From contig OX465117.1 of assembly GCA_949987565.1 (NCBI GenBank), positions 582,776-646,775 on the forward strand: a stretch of DNA of 64,000 nucleotides, given 5' to 3'. Positions 10,342 to 20,174 of the stretch are shown here, piece after piece. A program made the translations under genes and the position numbers. The notes beneath the pieces are model-generated. The model was not told where the DNA came from. It saw only the letters and a program-made list of their open reading frames with translations, and did no database searches. Positions within the stretch are counted from its first letter, which is position 1. Each line of letters opens with the position of its first letter. The DNA is from Luidia sarsii (lineage: Eukaryota; Echinodermata; Asteroidea; Paxillosida; Luidiidae).

Positions 10342-11681
10342 ATTTCAGGTAAGTGTCCAATATTAAAATAAGCACAGTTACTTATATAAAATACTATCCT
10401 TTGGAAATATGAAGTTGATAGTTATGCCTTTAGATTGGACCTTGTTACATACACGTTTTAATTAATATAATCTGAACTTATATTGGTGAAGGTCTCGTAT
10501 ATAAACTTCCGAACAACTTCGAAAAATAATCAAAGTGCCTGTAGTTAGTTGAAAAAAAAAAACTGGATTGCTAAATAAAAAATAGCAATCGATCCTGACT
10601 CTATGTAGGCCTAGATTTTACACAGATCTGGGTAAATTCTGAAGAACATTTTATGGCCAAATGTCCTCCTGTGATCCACTCGTCATAAGACCATCTAAAT
10701 ATTTGACATTCATTGACGTATGTAGATATATCCATTTCCTTCATGTAATAGGCGCTATGGTTTTTTCACTTTAATGAAGAAAAAAAACCTACAAGCCACA
10801 CACGAGGAATGCTTAAACTCCATGGGTTAATTGGTAGATCGTGAACAATGTCTTTGCAAGATTATGTGTAATCTAAAATTTAATTTCTTTCAATGTACCA
10901 CCAATGTACCGAAGATAAAGATAGTTGTGGTAGTCTGAATGGTGAATGATTGTAATCTGATCCTAACACTTCAAGACAAAACAGTTAAGAAAGGTATAAG
11001 CTTTCGTGGCAAAAACTATTCTTCGAGATGCAAATTTGCATTTAAATAAGTATTTGTGGTTCGTAGCCTATGCAGTTTTTATCAATTAGTTAGTCTTATC
11101 TTGACGTGTTATAATTGGAAAGTTATTCTTTACCTAATCACCAGGGAAGATATCATATGGATATATCGGTAATTGGGATAATTTGCTTTGAACACCACAA
11201 TATTGTTCTGATTGAATGCGCTAAATCTCAGATAACACACCCGAAAACTCTTTGAAACATCGGTTCGAGGTGTGCAAGATTGTTATACAAATCCCTTAAC
11301 CTATAAACGCACGGTGAAACGCATTAAGTAATTGAGGCGTGGATATTCGAGCAGTTTTTATGGTACCAGGAACATTCTGTCAAACCGCGATGGAAAAGGA
11401 AACCTCAGCTTAGATCAGGAAGTCGCAAAAACGCTGGTAGGCTGGAAACGGGGAAGAATAAACAGAAATCACCACGTAGCCTATAAAAGCATGCATGACA
11501 TCCCTACGCTATGTACAAACCCCGCCCAAAGCTTCGTAATAATATTATCAGACTTCAGTCTGATATCAAATTCTGTGATGCAAGCATTTATATGTAGAAG
11601 CACACAATTGTGAGAATCTTGGTAACAAATATGTTTGGTTTAGTTCGCTTGTCCAGCACATTTGTTACCGGCAAAGCATAA

Positions 11682-11891
11682 TGAGGAATAACCCCACTTT
11701 TGAGATGTTGAGATTTTTGAATGATGTGAAAGAGTACACTATTAGCTTTCAAATGATATCAAAATATAATATCCTCTAATATTTAAAATTTCCGAAAATA
11801 CATAAGAAAAAAATATTTGTAATCGAATTGTGAAGATACTTTAACTTCAGGCGTTGTTTACTCAAAAAGTATTATGGTGGGATATTCCTCA
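11682..11891. mobile_element. Short inverted-repeat element (MITE-like), 210 bp
   Basis: TGAGGAATAACCCCAC at the left end and GTGGGATATTCCTCA at the right end are inverse copies differing by a base or two. The AT-rich interior has no coding capacity. I see no clear target duplication. Confidence 0.6.
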
Positions 11892-12138
11892 AGTCGTTGT
11901 CCCGGGTCACATTTTTCTGAATTTATCAGAAAAATTCGGAGATTGTGATTGATTTTGAATAAGATGACCAACAAGTAGGCAATTTATTGACAATTAATGT
12001 TAACATTATTATTTTGACCAATATTGATCACAAAATTGTTTATTAATAATGTGCTCAAAATCTACAGTAACCGCTACTTCTTAATAATAATACTTGTTTG
12101 ATGTAATTAATATTGTTCTAATCATTTCTATGAATTGC

Positions 12139-12290
12139 TCTGCCTTTGAGAAAGGTCCTGCTAGGATCGAAACGTCAGACCCACTACATTTTAAGAAAAA
12201 AATTAATACAATTATTAATATAATCATTAACGTTAATATTTCTGGCTTTTTAAAAAATGCCCTTCTAGGATCAAAACGTCAGTCCGTATA
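12139..12290 (+). mobile_element. Family A arm plus degenerate second arm
   Basis: CTGCCTTTGAGAAAGGTCCT and GATCGAAACGTCAGACCCAC match a family A arm. CTTCTAGGATCAAAACGTCA about 65 bp later is a degenerate second copy in the same direction. Confidence 0.7.
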
Positions 12291-12455
12291 CATTTCTGAT
12301 AATGCTAATAAAATATTAAATACATTAATATCATTCATTATGTATAATAATATAATTTTATATATGGCATCATAATTTGAATTTTATCATCCCTGCATTG
12401 ACATTAATTCCCCCTTTTTTCAATCAAAACTTCTTCATAGAATCAGACGAAAACT

Positions 12456-13497
12456 ATGGAAGACGTTTTGTACTACGGAGACAAGTATTTCTACACGCCC
12501 TACATATATCCCAAATGGTGGCCTGAAGATGACTGGAAACGACAATTGATAAGCATCCTCATCTTCAACTGGGTGGGCCAGTACTTCATGTACTTCTTCC
12601 TGGGAATACTGGACTACGTCTTCGTGTTTGACCACCGGCTGAAGAAACACCCACTGTACTTAAAGGTAAAAAGATCTACCAGTAGTCGCCAAAAATTAAA
12701 CATTCAATTGTACACAACTCAAATTGTACACAAGTACAATTGATACATTTACGTACTGTAAACCTAAATCTTAATAGTTAGAGGGCCTGACGTTTCGATC
12801 CTAGTAAGACCTTGCTGAAAGTGACTTTGCCTTTGAGAAAGTTCTTGCTAGGATCGAAACGTCAGGCCCTCTAACCTTTGAGATTTATGTATTGCAAGTC
12901 GTTTTAGTCAGTGAGCAGTTTGCAGTAGTTTTTGTATTAACTTCAAATCTAAATCTTTTTTATTTTAAATCTGATTAATTTTCATCATGAAAATGGAAAC
13001 CCTGTCATATTTTAATGTTTGTGAAAAATAAGTCTTCATTTGAATGTGCTTATGCTGCATTTAAATTGTGGTTGTGTATGTGCATCTTTTACGTTAGCTT
13101 TTACTCGTGTTGAATTTCTGTTTGTCTTTTCAGGACCAGATTAAACTTGAGATCACCTACTCGGTGAAGAACATGGTGTTCCAGGCAGCCTTCTTCGGTC
13201 CCCTGTTTCTCCTCGAGGTCAAAGGTTATAGTCGGATGCATCATGACTTCAATCGAGGTTTCTTCGGTAAGTGGGTTGAGGTTGAGGTTGAGGTTGAGGT
13301 TGAGGTTGAGGTTGAGGTTGAGGTTGAGGTTGAGGTTGAGGTTGAGGTTGAGGTTGAGGTTGAGGTTGAGGTTTAGGTTGAGGGTGAGGGTGAGGTTGAG
13401 GGTGAGGGTGAGGGTGAGGTTGAGGTTGAGGTTGAGGTTGAGGTTGAGGTTGGGGTTGGGGTTGGGGTTGGGGTTGGGGTTGGGGTTGAGGGTGAGG

Positions 13498-13534
<37 letters not shown>

Positions 13535-14353
13535 TGAGAGTGAGAGTGACAATGAGAGGTGGGAGTGTGAGTTGGAGTGGGAGTGAGGGTGAGGGTGAGG
13601 ATGGGAGTGGTGACTGAAGGAGGATGAGGAGAAGGAGTAAGAGGAGAAGAACAAGAAGGGGACGAAGAAGGAGAAGGAGAGACCGCTTTAAGAGACACTT
13701 TCATGTGTGTTATCGTGAACTTGACTTTTCATCTATGTGGTGTATGACCTTTTTATCATACTTCGTTTTCCTAAGGTCCTCTGAACCCTGTCGTTGAGAT
13801 CCTTGGCTTCCTTGCCTTCACCGATTTCACCAACTACTGGTTCCATCGCTTCCTGCACCGCCGCGGCATCTACAAGAGGTTCCACAAGCAGCACCACATG
13901 TGGAAGGTGCCAACTCCCTTCTCGGGCTACGCACTGCACCCTGTGGATGGTCTCCTGCAAGGCATCTCCTGGCACATCTTCCCCTTCCTCTTCCCTTTCA
14001 ACAACCGTCTCTTCCTCGCTTTCTTCGTCTTCGTCCTCACCTGGACCGTCAGCATCCACGACAACCTCTGCGTGCTGCCCAAGGTGCTCCAGCCCGTGGT
14101 GAACGGGGCGGCCCATCACACGGACCACCACATGTACTACAACTACAACTACGGCCAGTTCACCACCACGTGGGACCGCGTGTTCGGCACCTATCGCCAG
14201 CCGGGCACGCACCGGGGTCAGGGCCCGCTGGATGACGTCATGGCCCTGAAGCCCAGCAAAGGAAACCCGGGACATGAGAGCAACGGCAACACGAACGGCT
14301 ACACCAACGGTCACTCGATCAAGAGCTCCCCTGCGCAGAAAAAGACGGAATAA
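12456..14353 (+). CDS. SC5D: Sterol C5-desaturase / lathosterol oxidase, complete, 3 coding exons
   Basis: The coding exons are 12456-12665, 13134-13266 and 13776-14353. They join with GT-AG introns into 306 aa (human enzyme 299 aa). The protein belongs to the fatty acid hydroxylase / sterol desaturase di-iron family of the ER membrane. It should introduce the C5 double bond into lathosterol to give 7-dehydrocholesterol, using O2 and electrons from cytochrome b5. All three histidine clusters are present: HRFLH (138-142), HKQHH (151-155) and HHTDHH (228-233). The N-terminus (YFYTPYIYP, WPEDDWKRQ), FDHRLKKHP, ALHPVDG, YNYNYGQF and the final KTE match the animal family. Hydrophobic stretches at about 30-55, 84-100 and 180-206 fit membrane segments. 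The start ATG lies 16 bases after a good acceptor, which implies a non-coding leader exon. No defect is visible. Intron 2 begins with a G-rich hexanucleotide array. Confidence 0.95.
12768..12948. mobile_element. Family A fold-back element in SC5D intron 1
   Basis: The left arm (TTAGAGGGCCTGACGTTTCG) and right arm (CGAAACGTCAGGCCCTCTAA) are inverse copies. The outer segment (TTTTAGTCAGTGAGCAGTTT) follows the right arm. CTAAATCTT near 12764 and again near 12949 may be a partial target duplication. Confidence 0.8.
13275..13680. repeat. (GAGGTT)n / (GGGGTT)n / (GAGAGT)n hexanucleotide array
   Basis: The array starts about 8 bases after the SC5D exon 2 donor. It passes from (GGTTGA)n through (GGGTGA)n to about six TTGGGG units (13449-13486), then (GAGAGT)n and GAAGGAG-rich sequence. 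The sense strand is G-rich and could form G-quadruplexes in pre-mRNA. The long open frames across it (RLRLRL, QPQPQP) are repeat artefacts. Confidence 0.95.
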
Positions 14354-14354
14354 A
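14349..14354 (+). terminator. AATAAA overlapping the SC5D stop codon
   Basis: AATAAA overlaps the TAA stop. If used it would leave almost no 3' UTR. A later ATTAAA at 14941-14946 is an alternative and gives a 3' UTR of about 0.6 kb. Confidence 0.25.
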
Positions 14355-14439
14355 AATTGTGCCCAATACAAAATGGGTTCAGGCGAGTTTGTTTTAATAC
14401 TACCCTATACTAAACGTCGTTCCAAATAGTGAGAGGATA

Positions 14440-14740
14440 TATCAGTAGACATGGTCGTAGCACAACCACAACAAGAGTGAATTTCACATCCACATCAAGA
14501 GTGAATTTCACATCCACATCAAAAAGAGTGAATTCAATTGGTAGACAGGGTATGCCTGATCGCGATCCAATATTTTGTCTACCCATGTAAGTTTCCCGAA
14601 TGCAATTGATAGAAGGGTCTGATCACATCAACACTGTCTACCCGCACCGGGTGACTGAATACAATTGGTTGACAGGGTCATTCTCTACCCAAATCTAGGC
14701 ACCGAATACAATATGGTAGACCGTGGAATCGTGTACAACC
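14440..14740. repeat. Degenerate tandem repeats downstream of SC5D
   Basis: A 24-bp unit (CACATCCACATCAAGAGTGA) is repeated at 14478-14530. After it come three to four diverged units of about 60 bp sharing GAATACAATTGGTAGACAGG and GTCTACCC. They may be part of the SC5D 3' UTR. Confidence 0.6.
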
Positions 14741-15354
14741 CCTTGTCTGGTGACATTAGGTGACTGCTAGTCGCTAGATAAACGGTCTGTGGAACAAGTC
14801 ATTGTTCTCTATGCAAGGTACCTTCTTCCACGACCAAGCCATATTCATTTGTACCTGAAAGTGGACGTCAGAACAAAATTCCATCGCACCTTAAGCTTGA
14901 CTCGAAGATTTATTTATAAAATGCCTCCTGTATTATAAGAATTAAATAACCAATCAAATTGCTTATATTGAAGACCTGCTTCTTGCAGGCCAGATCTGAT
15001 AAATTATTCATAATTATGTGCAATGTAAATTATTGAATCAGAAAACCTTAAATTACCTAGCCATAAAACCTTTAAGTAGGCCTATATTCAGAGGAATATG
15101 AATACTTATTAATGATAATGAAATATTCATTATTATGGATTATAAATAAGCTGGTATATTTTGGTCAAGGACGTGGTATATCAATGTCTGTCTATAATTA
15201 TGGCGATATACTTTTATGCATAAGTTCGCATAACGCTAATACCATGGCTCATTGGTTAGTGCAACGCATTTCAAACATAAAAGGTAACTGTTGTTATTGC
15301 TCCAGTACTCTATGTCTTGACCCGTTGGTGTCTTAAGCCGTTCGCTTGTAACTG

Positions 15355-15430
15355 ATGCAAATGCTTCACTGAGAAGGTAGAAGACTGGCTTTAACAGTTA
15401 GGAGATCCTGGTTCGAACTCGCTTCAGTCC
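15355..15430 (+). repeat. tRNA-like relic
   Basis: The B-box-like GGTTCGAACTC is preceded by an anticodon-arm-like ACTGGCTTTAACAGT. The A-box region is poor and the acceptor stem does not pair, so this is more likely a SINE or tRNA pseudogene than a tRNA gene. Confidence 0.35.
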
Positions 15431-16654
15431 TATTCTTCAGTAGCAGTAAATATTAGACAGGCATTTCCTATTCTATCATTCATACGATACTTCTTTTCCC
15501 CACGAAAACTGTTTTTGTGTTTCAAAGCTGACAATGCATTCGCCATGATCACTGTAACACTTAGTAATGCACTAATCAAATATGTCCAAAGGGGTTACTG
15601 TGTCTGCCCATAGACTCATGTACTAGCGTGAGCAATGGGCAAGTCATCCGAGTACGACTCCTGAGCCACGAAGGAGCATTGAGTCTGCTGCCACCAAGAG
15701 TTTGTTTTACCCAGAAGACGCTGAACGACTTTGGAGAAGGGGGGTCATTAAGTCACGCATGCGTACAGTATCACGTGGGGCTTGTTATATGAGCTTATTG
15801 GTTGGTATATTTTGTCAGTTTGATAATCATAAAAGTCAAATTTTAAAATGAGAAAAATGCCGTTTGCTAACTTAAACTTTGAATGACCTGTACGTTTCCA
15901 ATCTATATAATTCGAATACTACCATTTTGTTCCAGTTGAAGCAGTGTAATGAGTAAATCTGACGATACATCTTCGAATGAATAAATAAGGTTAATCTTAA
16001 TTATTAATATCAAAAGAAGCAAAATTTAAAAGTAGTTTAGAATGGATTACGAAATACAGTCAATCTTTTACCACGGTAAATAATCGTACACACATGTACA
16101 TTTTCATAAGTTTTGTGTTAATAAGTTTATTCAGCAGAAAATAATAAATTGTTTAGAAGTATCTGCTAGTGTTCCCAATTCGAGTCTACATGTGAAATAT
16201 GTGCTTTTCAACTATCGTTTATAGGCTATTACGTTGATGGGGAAATGAGGAACCATAGTTTCTTGATTCCCTCGACGTCAGAAATGGACAGTGCTCGATA
16301 AGTTGAAAGTCTTTCATCCTGAAAGCAAGAGGGCCGGACGTTCTAATGAAGTTAGGACATCGGAGGAAAACATGCAAGGTCCTGCTAGGTCTCCATTATT
16401 GTATATGCATTGACAATCAATTTGGTCGGTATTTATAATTGTAGATATAACTTGATGTTTGCGTCGAGGAGAATGTATTTATAATTAATCACCTTCCAAA
16501 TATTCAGAGTCTGCTTAGTAAATCATCGTTATAGGCCTATTTTCGGGCAGCCCAGCCTTCAAATAGATGATCTAGACTTTGCAGATGATTTTGCAGTAGG
16601 CCAACTGTCTCACTCTCAACTGCAAAGTGCAAGTAAAATGTCAGTGCGATTTAA
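15431..16654. other. Intergenic sequence, no gene seen
   Basis: This is AT-rich and non-coding. An inverted family C tail fragment (TGATGTTTGCGTCGAGGAGA) lies at about 16450. A degenerate family A-like trace is at about 16330-16392. Confidence 0.4.
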
Positions 16655-16893
16655 GGCCGTTTTCGAGATGAAGGCTTAGGCTCGGGCTTAGGCTTCGGTC
16701 AAATTTATCTTTCTTGTTATAATATCACAGGCATCTAAAAACAAGCGTTTGGCCTCAGTTTCTTGGTGAATACCCTGTACCTATCAAGCCAACAAACCTT
16801 CAAATTCGAAAAAACCTCAACCTGGATTTTCAGGTTTTGTCAGACGGAGACGGAGCCCCAGCCCGAGCCTATGCCTTCATTTCGAAAACTGCC
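16655..16893. mobile_element. Inverted-repeat element (family D), copy 1
   Basis: The left end is GGCCGTTTTCGAGATGAAGG and the right end is the inverse of GGCAGTTTTCGAAATGAAGG. Both continue into CTTAGGCTCGGGCT-like sequence. It is flanked by TAA on both sides (16652-16654, 16894-16896). There is no ORF. Relatives are at 17583-17828, 35297-35513 and, as a half copy, about 9313-9400. Confidence 0.75.
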
Positions 16894-17582
16894 TAAGAAT
16901 ACTATACAAATATTGGGCTTCCTGTATACACACTGACGAGTAAGGCCCTGAGAGTGAAATGCATGAAACATTGCCCTCAAAGGAAACCTCTGAAAGTAGT
17001 AGACGTCTTCTGGGACATCAGAATACGTAAAGCAAGACTAGCCTGCAGCCATCTTTAAATCGACCTCATTTATCAAACAAAGCCGAGATGCTCAATACAT
17101 GAGTGAAAGATGCTCTCCTATAGGCCCTACGGTGCTGGAAATATGGAGAAGACTACAGCCACTGTATGCAGTAAATCCAACCATCAAAAACTGCTGAAGG
17201 GGGCAGGGCTACTACGAATCCGGTTTCTTGATGTAATCAGCTACAAGGGAATCAGGTAGAGGATTGTGCAGCAACCCATTGACTGAAGATACGTTCTGCC
17301 GAAGCGTTGAAGGTGGATAAGTCCCACCCTCCGGAAACCTGCAACGACTAACTCTAGAGCCTCACTTACTTGGAAACCACTGACAAGAAAAATACAACAA
17401 GGGGCAGAGCAACAATTCCCTGGCGTTGGGAGTAACTTGGGACCCAGAGGCAGACAGAATGAGGATTTGGGTCATACCTAGAGGCAGCTGATGAGACACT
17501 GCTCACGACTGTTTGGCCTGCATCTTGGCTGGCGGAGACATGTTGGTAGCATAATGTCCCAATGGGTCCATGACGTAAGTAA

Positions 17583-17828
17583 GACCGTTTATAAAATGAA
17601 GGCTTAGGCTCGGGCTTAGACTTCGATCATAATCATCATACTCATTACACTATCACAGGCATCTAAAAAAAACAAGCGTTCGACCCCGGTTTCTTGGTGA
17701 ATACTCTGTACCTATTAAGCCAACAAACTCGTCAAATTCGTAAACAAACCACAACCTTGGATTTTCAGGTTTTGTTAGACGGAGACGAAGCCTGAACACG
17801 AGACTAAGCCTTCATTTCGAAAACTGCC
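17583..17828. mobile_element. Inverted-repeat element (family D), copy 2
   Basis: It has the same ends and the same interior (CACAGGCATCTAAAA, AACAAGCGTT, TTTCTTGGTGAATAC, GGATTTTCAGGTTTTGT) as copy 1, in the same orientation about 930 bp away. TAA precedes it but is not found after it. Confidence 0.75.
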
Positions 17829-18082
17829 GGTGTGAGCAGCAGCCTTCATAATCATTTCCCATAATAGTTTATTAACTTGACTACAGGATTTTGTAATTTT
17901 AAAACAATTTTACTGAATAATGGACTTGCATAATAGGCCTACATTATTTCCCCGTTTTATATTATATTCGTATTCGTATTGGCGATGCCTGTAAACTGGG
18001 TCATTCGATAGCTCGACTACAGCATTTAAAAGAGACAGCTGGCTAATTTTAGGGGATATATTCGGCAAGCCACGGACGAAGA

Positions 18083-20174
18083 ATGGACAAGCGGACGCTA
18101 GCCTTGTTCTGCCTGCTTTTCCTCGGCGAAGCACGGGGGAACTGGGACGAAAATGGCGGGAATTTATCGGAGCTCGACATGGTAAGATCTCAGGACAGCG
18201 TCTCAATTAGCGATCTCAAAACGGCTAATTAACAACACGCTACAAAGAAGTTGGTCAAAGTATGCGAACAAAATCCTAGTACTTACCCTGGTCAAATAAA
18301 TATTAACAATGTAAAGATATCACTAGAAAAGAAAAACCTCTGTTAAGTATTGTTCAGATGAAAAATGGTGGGAATGAAATTTTACAAAATATGGAATTAT
18401 TACTGTTTCATTACTAGTCGATTTATTGAGAAATCCAATTTTTGCAAAACTGATACCTAATGATAGTAAGACTTACACGGTTATAGTCTAATTTTAGCCA
18501 GCAAGTTAATTGCACTACTATTAATTAACATTGCTTTTAATTGTACTGTTTTTCAAGATAGATCAGTTGTCATTTCATAGAAAAAAATATGTTTTAATAA
18601 TTTTTTTTCCTTGACCCTGTACAGGGATTTTATCTTCAAAATTTAGAGTGTAGTGACGCTGGATTATGCCAGAAATGCTTTAACTTTCGTGCGTTCGGGA
18701 CAATACACCAATGTGAGTTATTACATCATTATTACATCATATGCATTATTAATTGGTTTGCGGTGACACCATGTTTATCATCTCTTTTGAGACTGAGTGT
18801 GGCTCTGAAAAGAGCCGGTGACTCAACGTTTCGAGCAGTGTGTACTCTGCTCGTCGTCAGGAGACTGATAATTGTTTCCACCATGCAAACCTTCAAGTCT
18901 TTTCTACATCATATGCATCTCTCACTAAAAAAATCCAGAAGATGAGTCCATATAGACCAATACTATAACAGTATAATTATGTTTGAACACTTAGCCCAAA
19001 AAAACTTTGACTGAACCGAGACTTGAACCCGATGAGGCCAGCATCTAAGGGCTGGATAGCTCAGCCGGAAAAGCACTGCTACGTTAATCCAGAGGTCTCG
19101 GGTTCAAGTCCGGGTTCAGTCAAAGTTTTCTTCGCCAATTTTTCAAAAGTTCCCAGTCAGTACGTGTTCCCTTGATTTGTTTGAGTATGTATTTGGACAA
19201 GCGTTGTTTCATTTTATAGATGATCGTTTTCTCATTTATTTTCCAGTTGTGTTCCAATACCTAAAAGAGCCAGCCACTATACACCTGAAAAGTGAAGAAT
19301 CCTTCGCGGACTGGGACTACCGTTTTGTGCAAGGTAACGTACGGTAGCACTCCATCATAATCTCGCATAGGGGCTGACGTTTCGATGCTAGCAGAACCTG
19401 ATCTAAAAAGGTCAAAATTAGGTCTCACATTCAAACGTCAAGCCCAGTAAACCTGTTCGATTTTTAAAACTGCAGCTTTGTAATTTAGTTTAGAATTTTA
19501 AGTTTGGAATCCTTTTAGATCCCTTTTTTTTACTATTATCATTTTAAAATCTTAATTTTTTTTAATAAACCATGTTATTCAACGCAATATTTTGATGGAC
19601 TTTTATAAATATAGTGCATTCTGCTTATCATGTTTTTATGATCTGATTTAGAGTTCCACAGTGCATTCAACTGAAACATCAGCAAATGAAATCAAAATAT
19701 TCCCAGTAACCTTGTACGGGGTGTTCACACTTCCATTAATTTAAAGTTTTCCGACCTGAACAGAAGTAGCAGTACCACATGATAGGCTATTCTCTGAGGA
19801 AGTTGAAATATAGAAAAGGAAAAAAGCAAGGTTTTATTGTCAATACCGTTGCTATCTTTCTGCGGGACAAATATTAACTATTGCCCTTGTTTTCTGCGGG
19901 ACATATATTAACTATTGCCCTTGTTTTCTGCGGGTAATATTTTAACAACGCAGATGAAAGTTCGCCTTTCCGGATGTGCTACGGGGAGAAAATGGCCGCC
20001 TCTGACTATAACCGCCGATTGATCTCGAGAATTACAGTGTGCATTGAGACAGACTTCACCAGCATTACAGTGCCGACCGAGTGCGGAAAGCCCATCGCGA
20101 TAATCACGGTGGACGGTTTCATCGGGTTCGCGAAACCGCGTGGCACTCAGGTGCTATACTGTGCTCCACTGTAA
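18083..20174 (+). CDS. Unrecognised secreted cysteine-containing protein, 4 exons
   Basis: The exons are 18083-18181, 18625-18712, 19247-19333 and 19954-20174, joined by donors GTAAGA, GTGAGT and GTAACG and by AG acceptors with pyrimidine tracts. Phases 0, 1 and 1 connect without a stop into 164 aa. Residues 1-19 (KRTLALFCLLFLGEARG) look like a signal peptide cut before NWDENG. The mature part has seven cysteines (42, 48, 51, 100, 121, 135, 161) and one N-glycosylation sequon at N27. Its C-terminal half alternates hydrophobic and polar residues in a way that suggests beta strands (ISRITVCIETDFTSITV). No transmembrane segment follows the signal peptide. I do not recognise the family. The consistent splice sites, phases and signal peptide argue that it is real. 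Intron 2 holds a family B element and a SINE. Confidence 0.7.
18747..18904 (-). mobile_element. Family B retroposon, full-length, 14-bp target duplication
   Basis: The 158-bp element in intron 2 of the secreted-protein gene is flanked by TACATCATATGCAT (18733-18746 and 18905-18918). Read on the minus strand it contains CTGACGA (complement of 18854-18860), a six-pair stem GAGCAG/CTGCTC, GAAAC (complement of 18828-18832), then the hairpin GGCTCTTTTCAGAGCC (complement of 18801-18816) and the purine box AAAAGAGATG. The ends share GGTTTGC in inverted form. There is no protein-coding capacity. Confidence 0.85.
18998..19160 (+). mobile_element. tRNA-derived SINE with inverted 3' fragment in front
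   Basis: The head TGGATAGCTCAGCCGGAAAA and B-box GGTTCAAGTCC are followed by the family tail ending CAAAAGTTCCCAGTCAGTAC. Directly before it, 19003-19034 is the inverse of the B-box/tail part (AACTTTGACTGAACCGAGAC), so the locus folds back. Confidence 0.7.
19370..19460. mobile_element. Degenerate family A fold-back
   Basis: GGGCTGACGTTTCGATGCTA and, inverted and decayed, CAAACGTCAAGCCCAGTAAA lie just after exon 3 of the secreted-protein gene. Confidence 0.5.
19850..19940. repeat. About 36-bp tandem duplication upstream of exon 4
   Basis: TTTCTGCGGGACAAATATTA and ACTATTGCCCTTG are repeated about two and a half times and end about 20 bp before the exon 4 acceptor. Confidence 0.7.

Larger units (their letters stand above)
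10356..12440. other. SC5D leader intron, no gene seen
   Basis: It is AT-rich non-coding sequence. The only structure I can support is the inverted-repeat element at 11682-11891 and the family A pieces at 12139-12290. The 93-codon open frame near 11332 shows no recognisable protein. Confidence 0.5.

Noticed and set aside
12456..12743. 95-codon single-exon reading of the SC5D start
   Set aside because: The last 25 codons read into intron 1; homology continues in the exon at 13134.
13449..13486. Telomere (TTGGGG)n
   Set aside because: Only about six units inside a degenerate intronic array; not a chromosome end.
14349..14354. Tight coupling of SC5D stop and poly(A) signal as a special feature
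   Set aside because: AATAAA here may be coincidence of GAA-TAA-AAA; a later ATTAAA is equally plausible.
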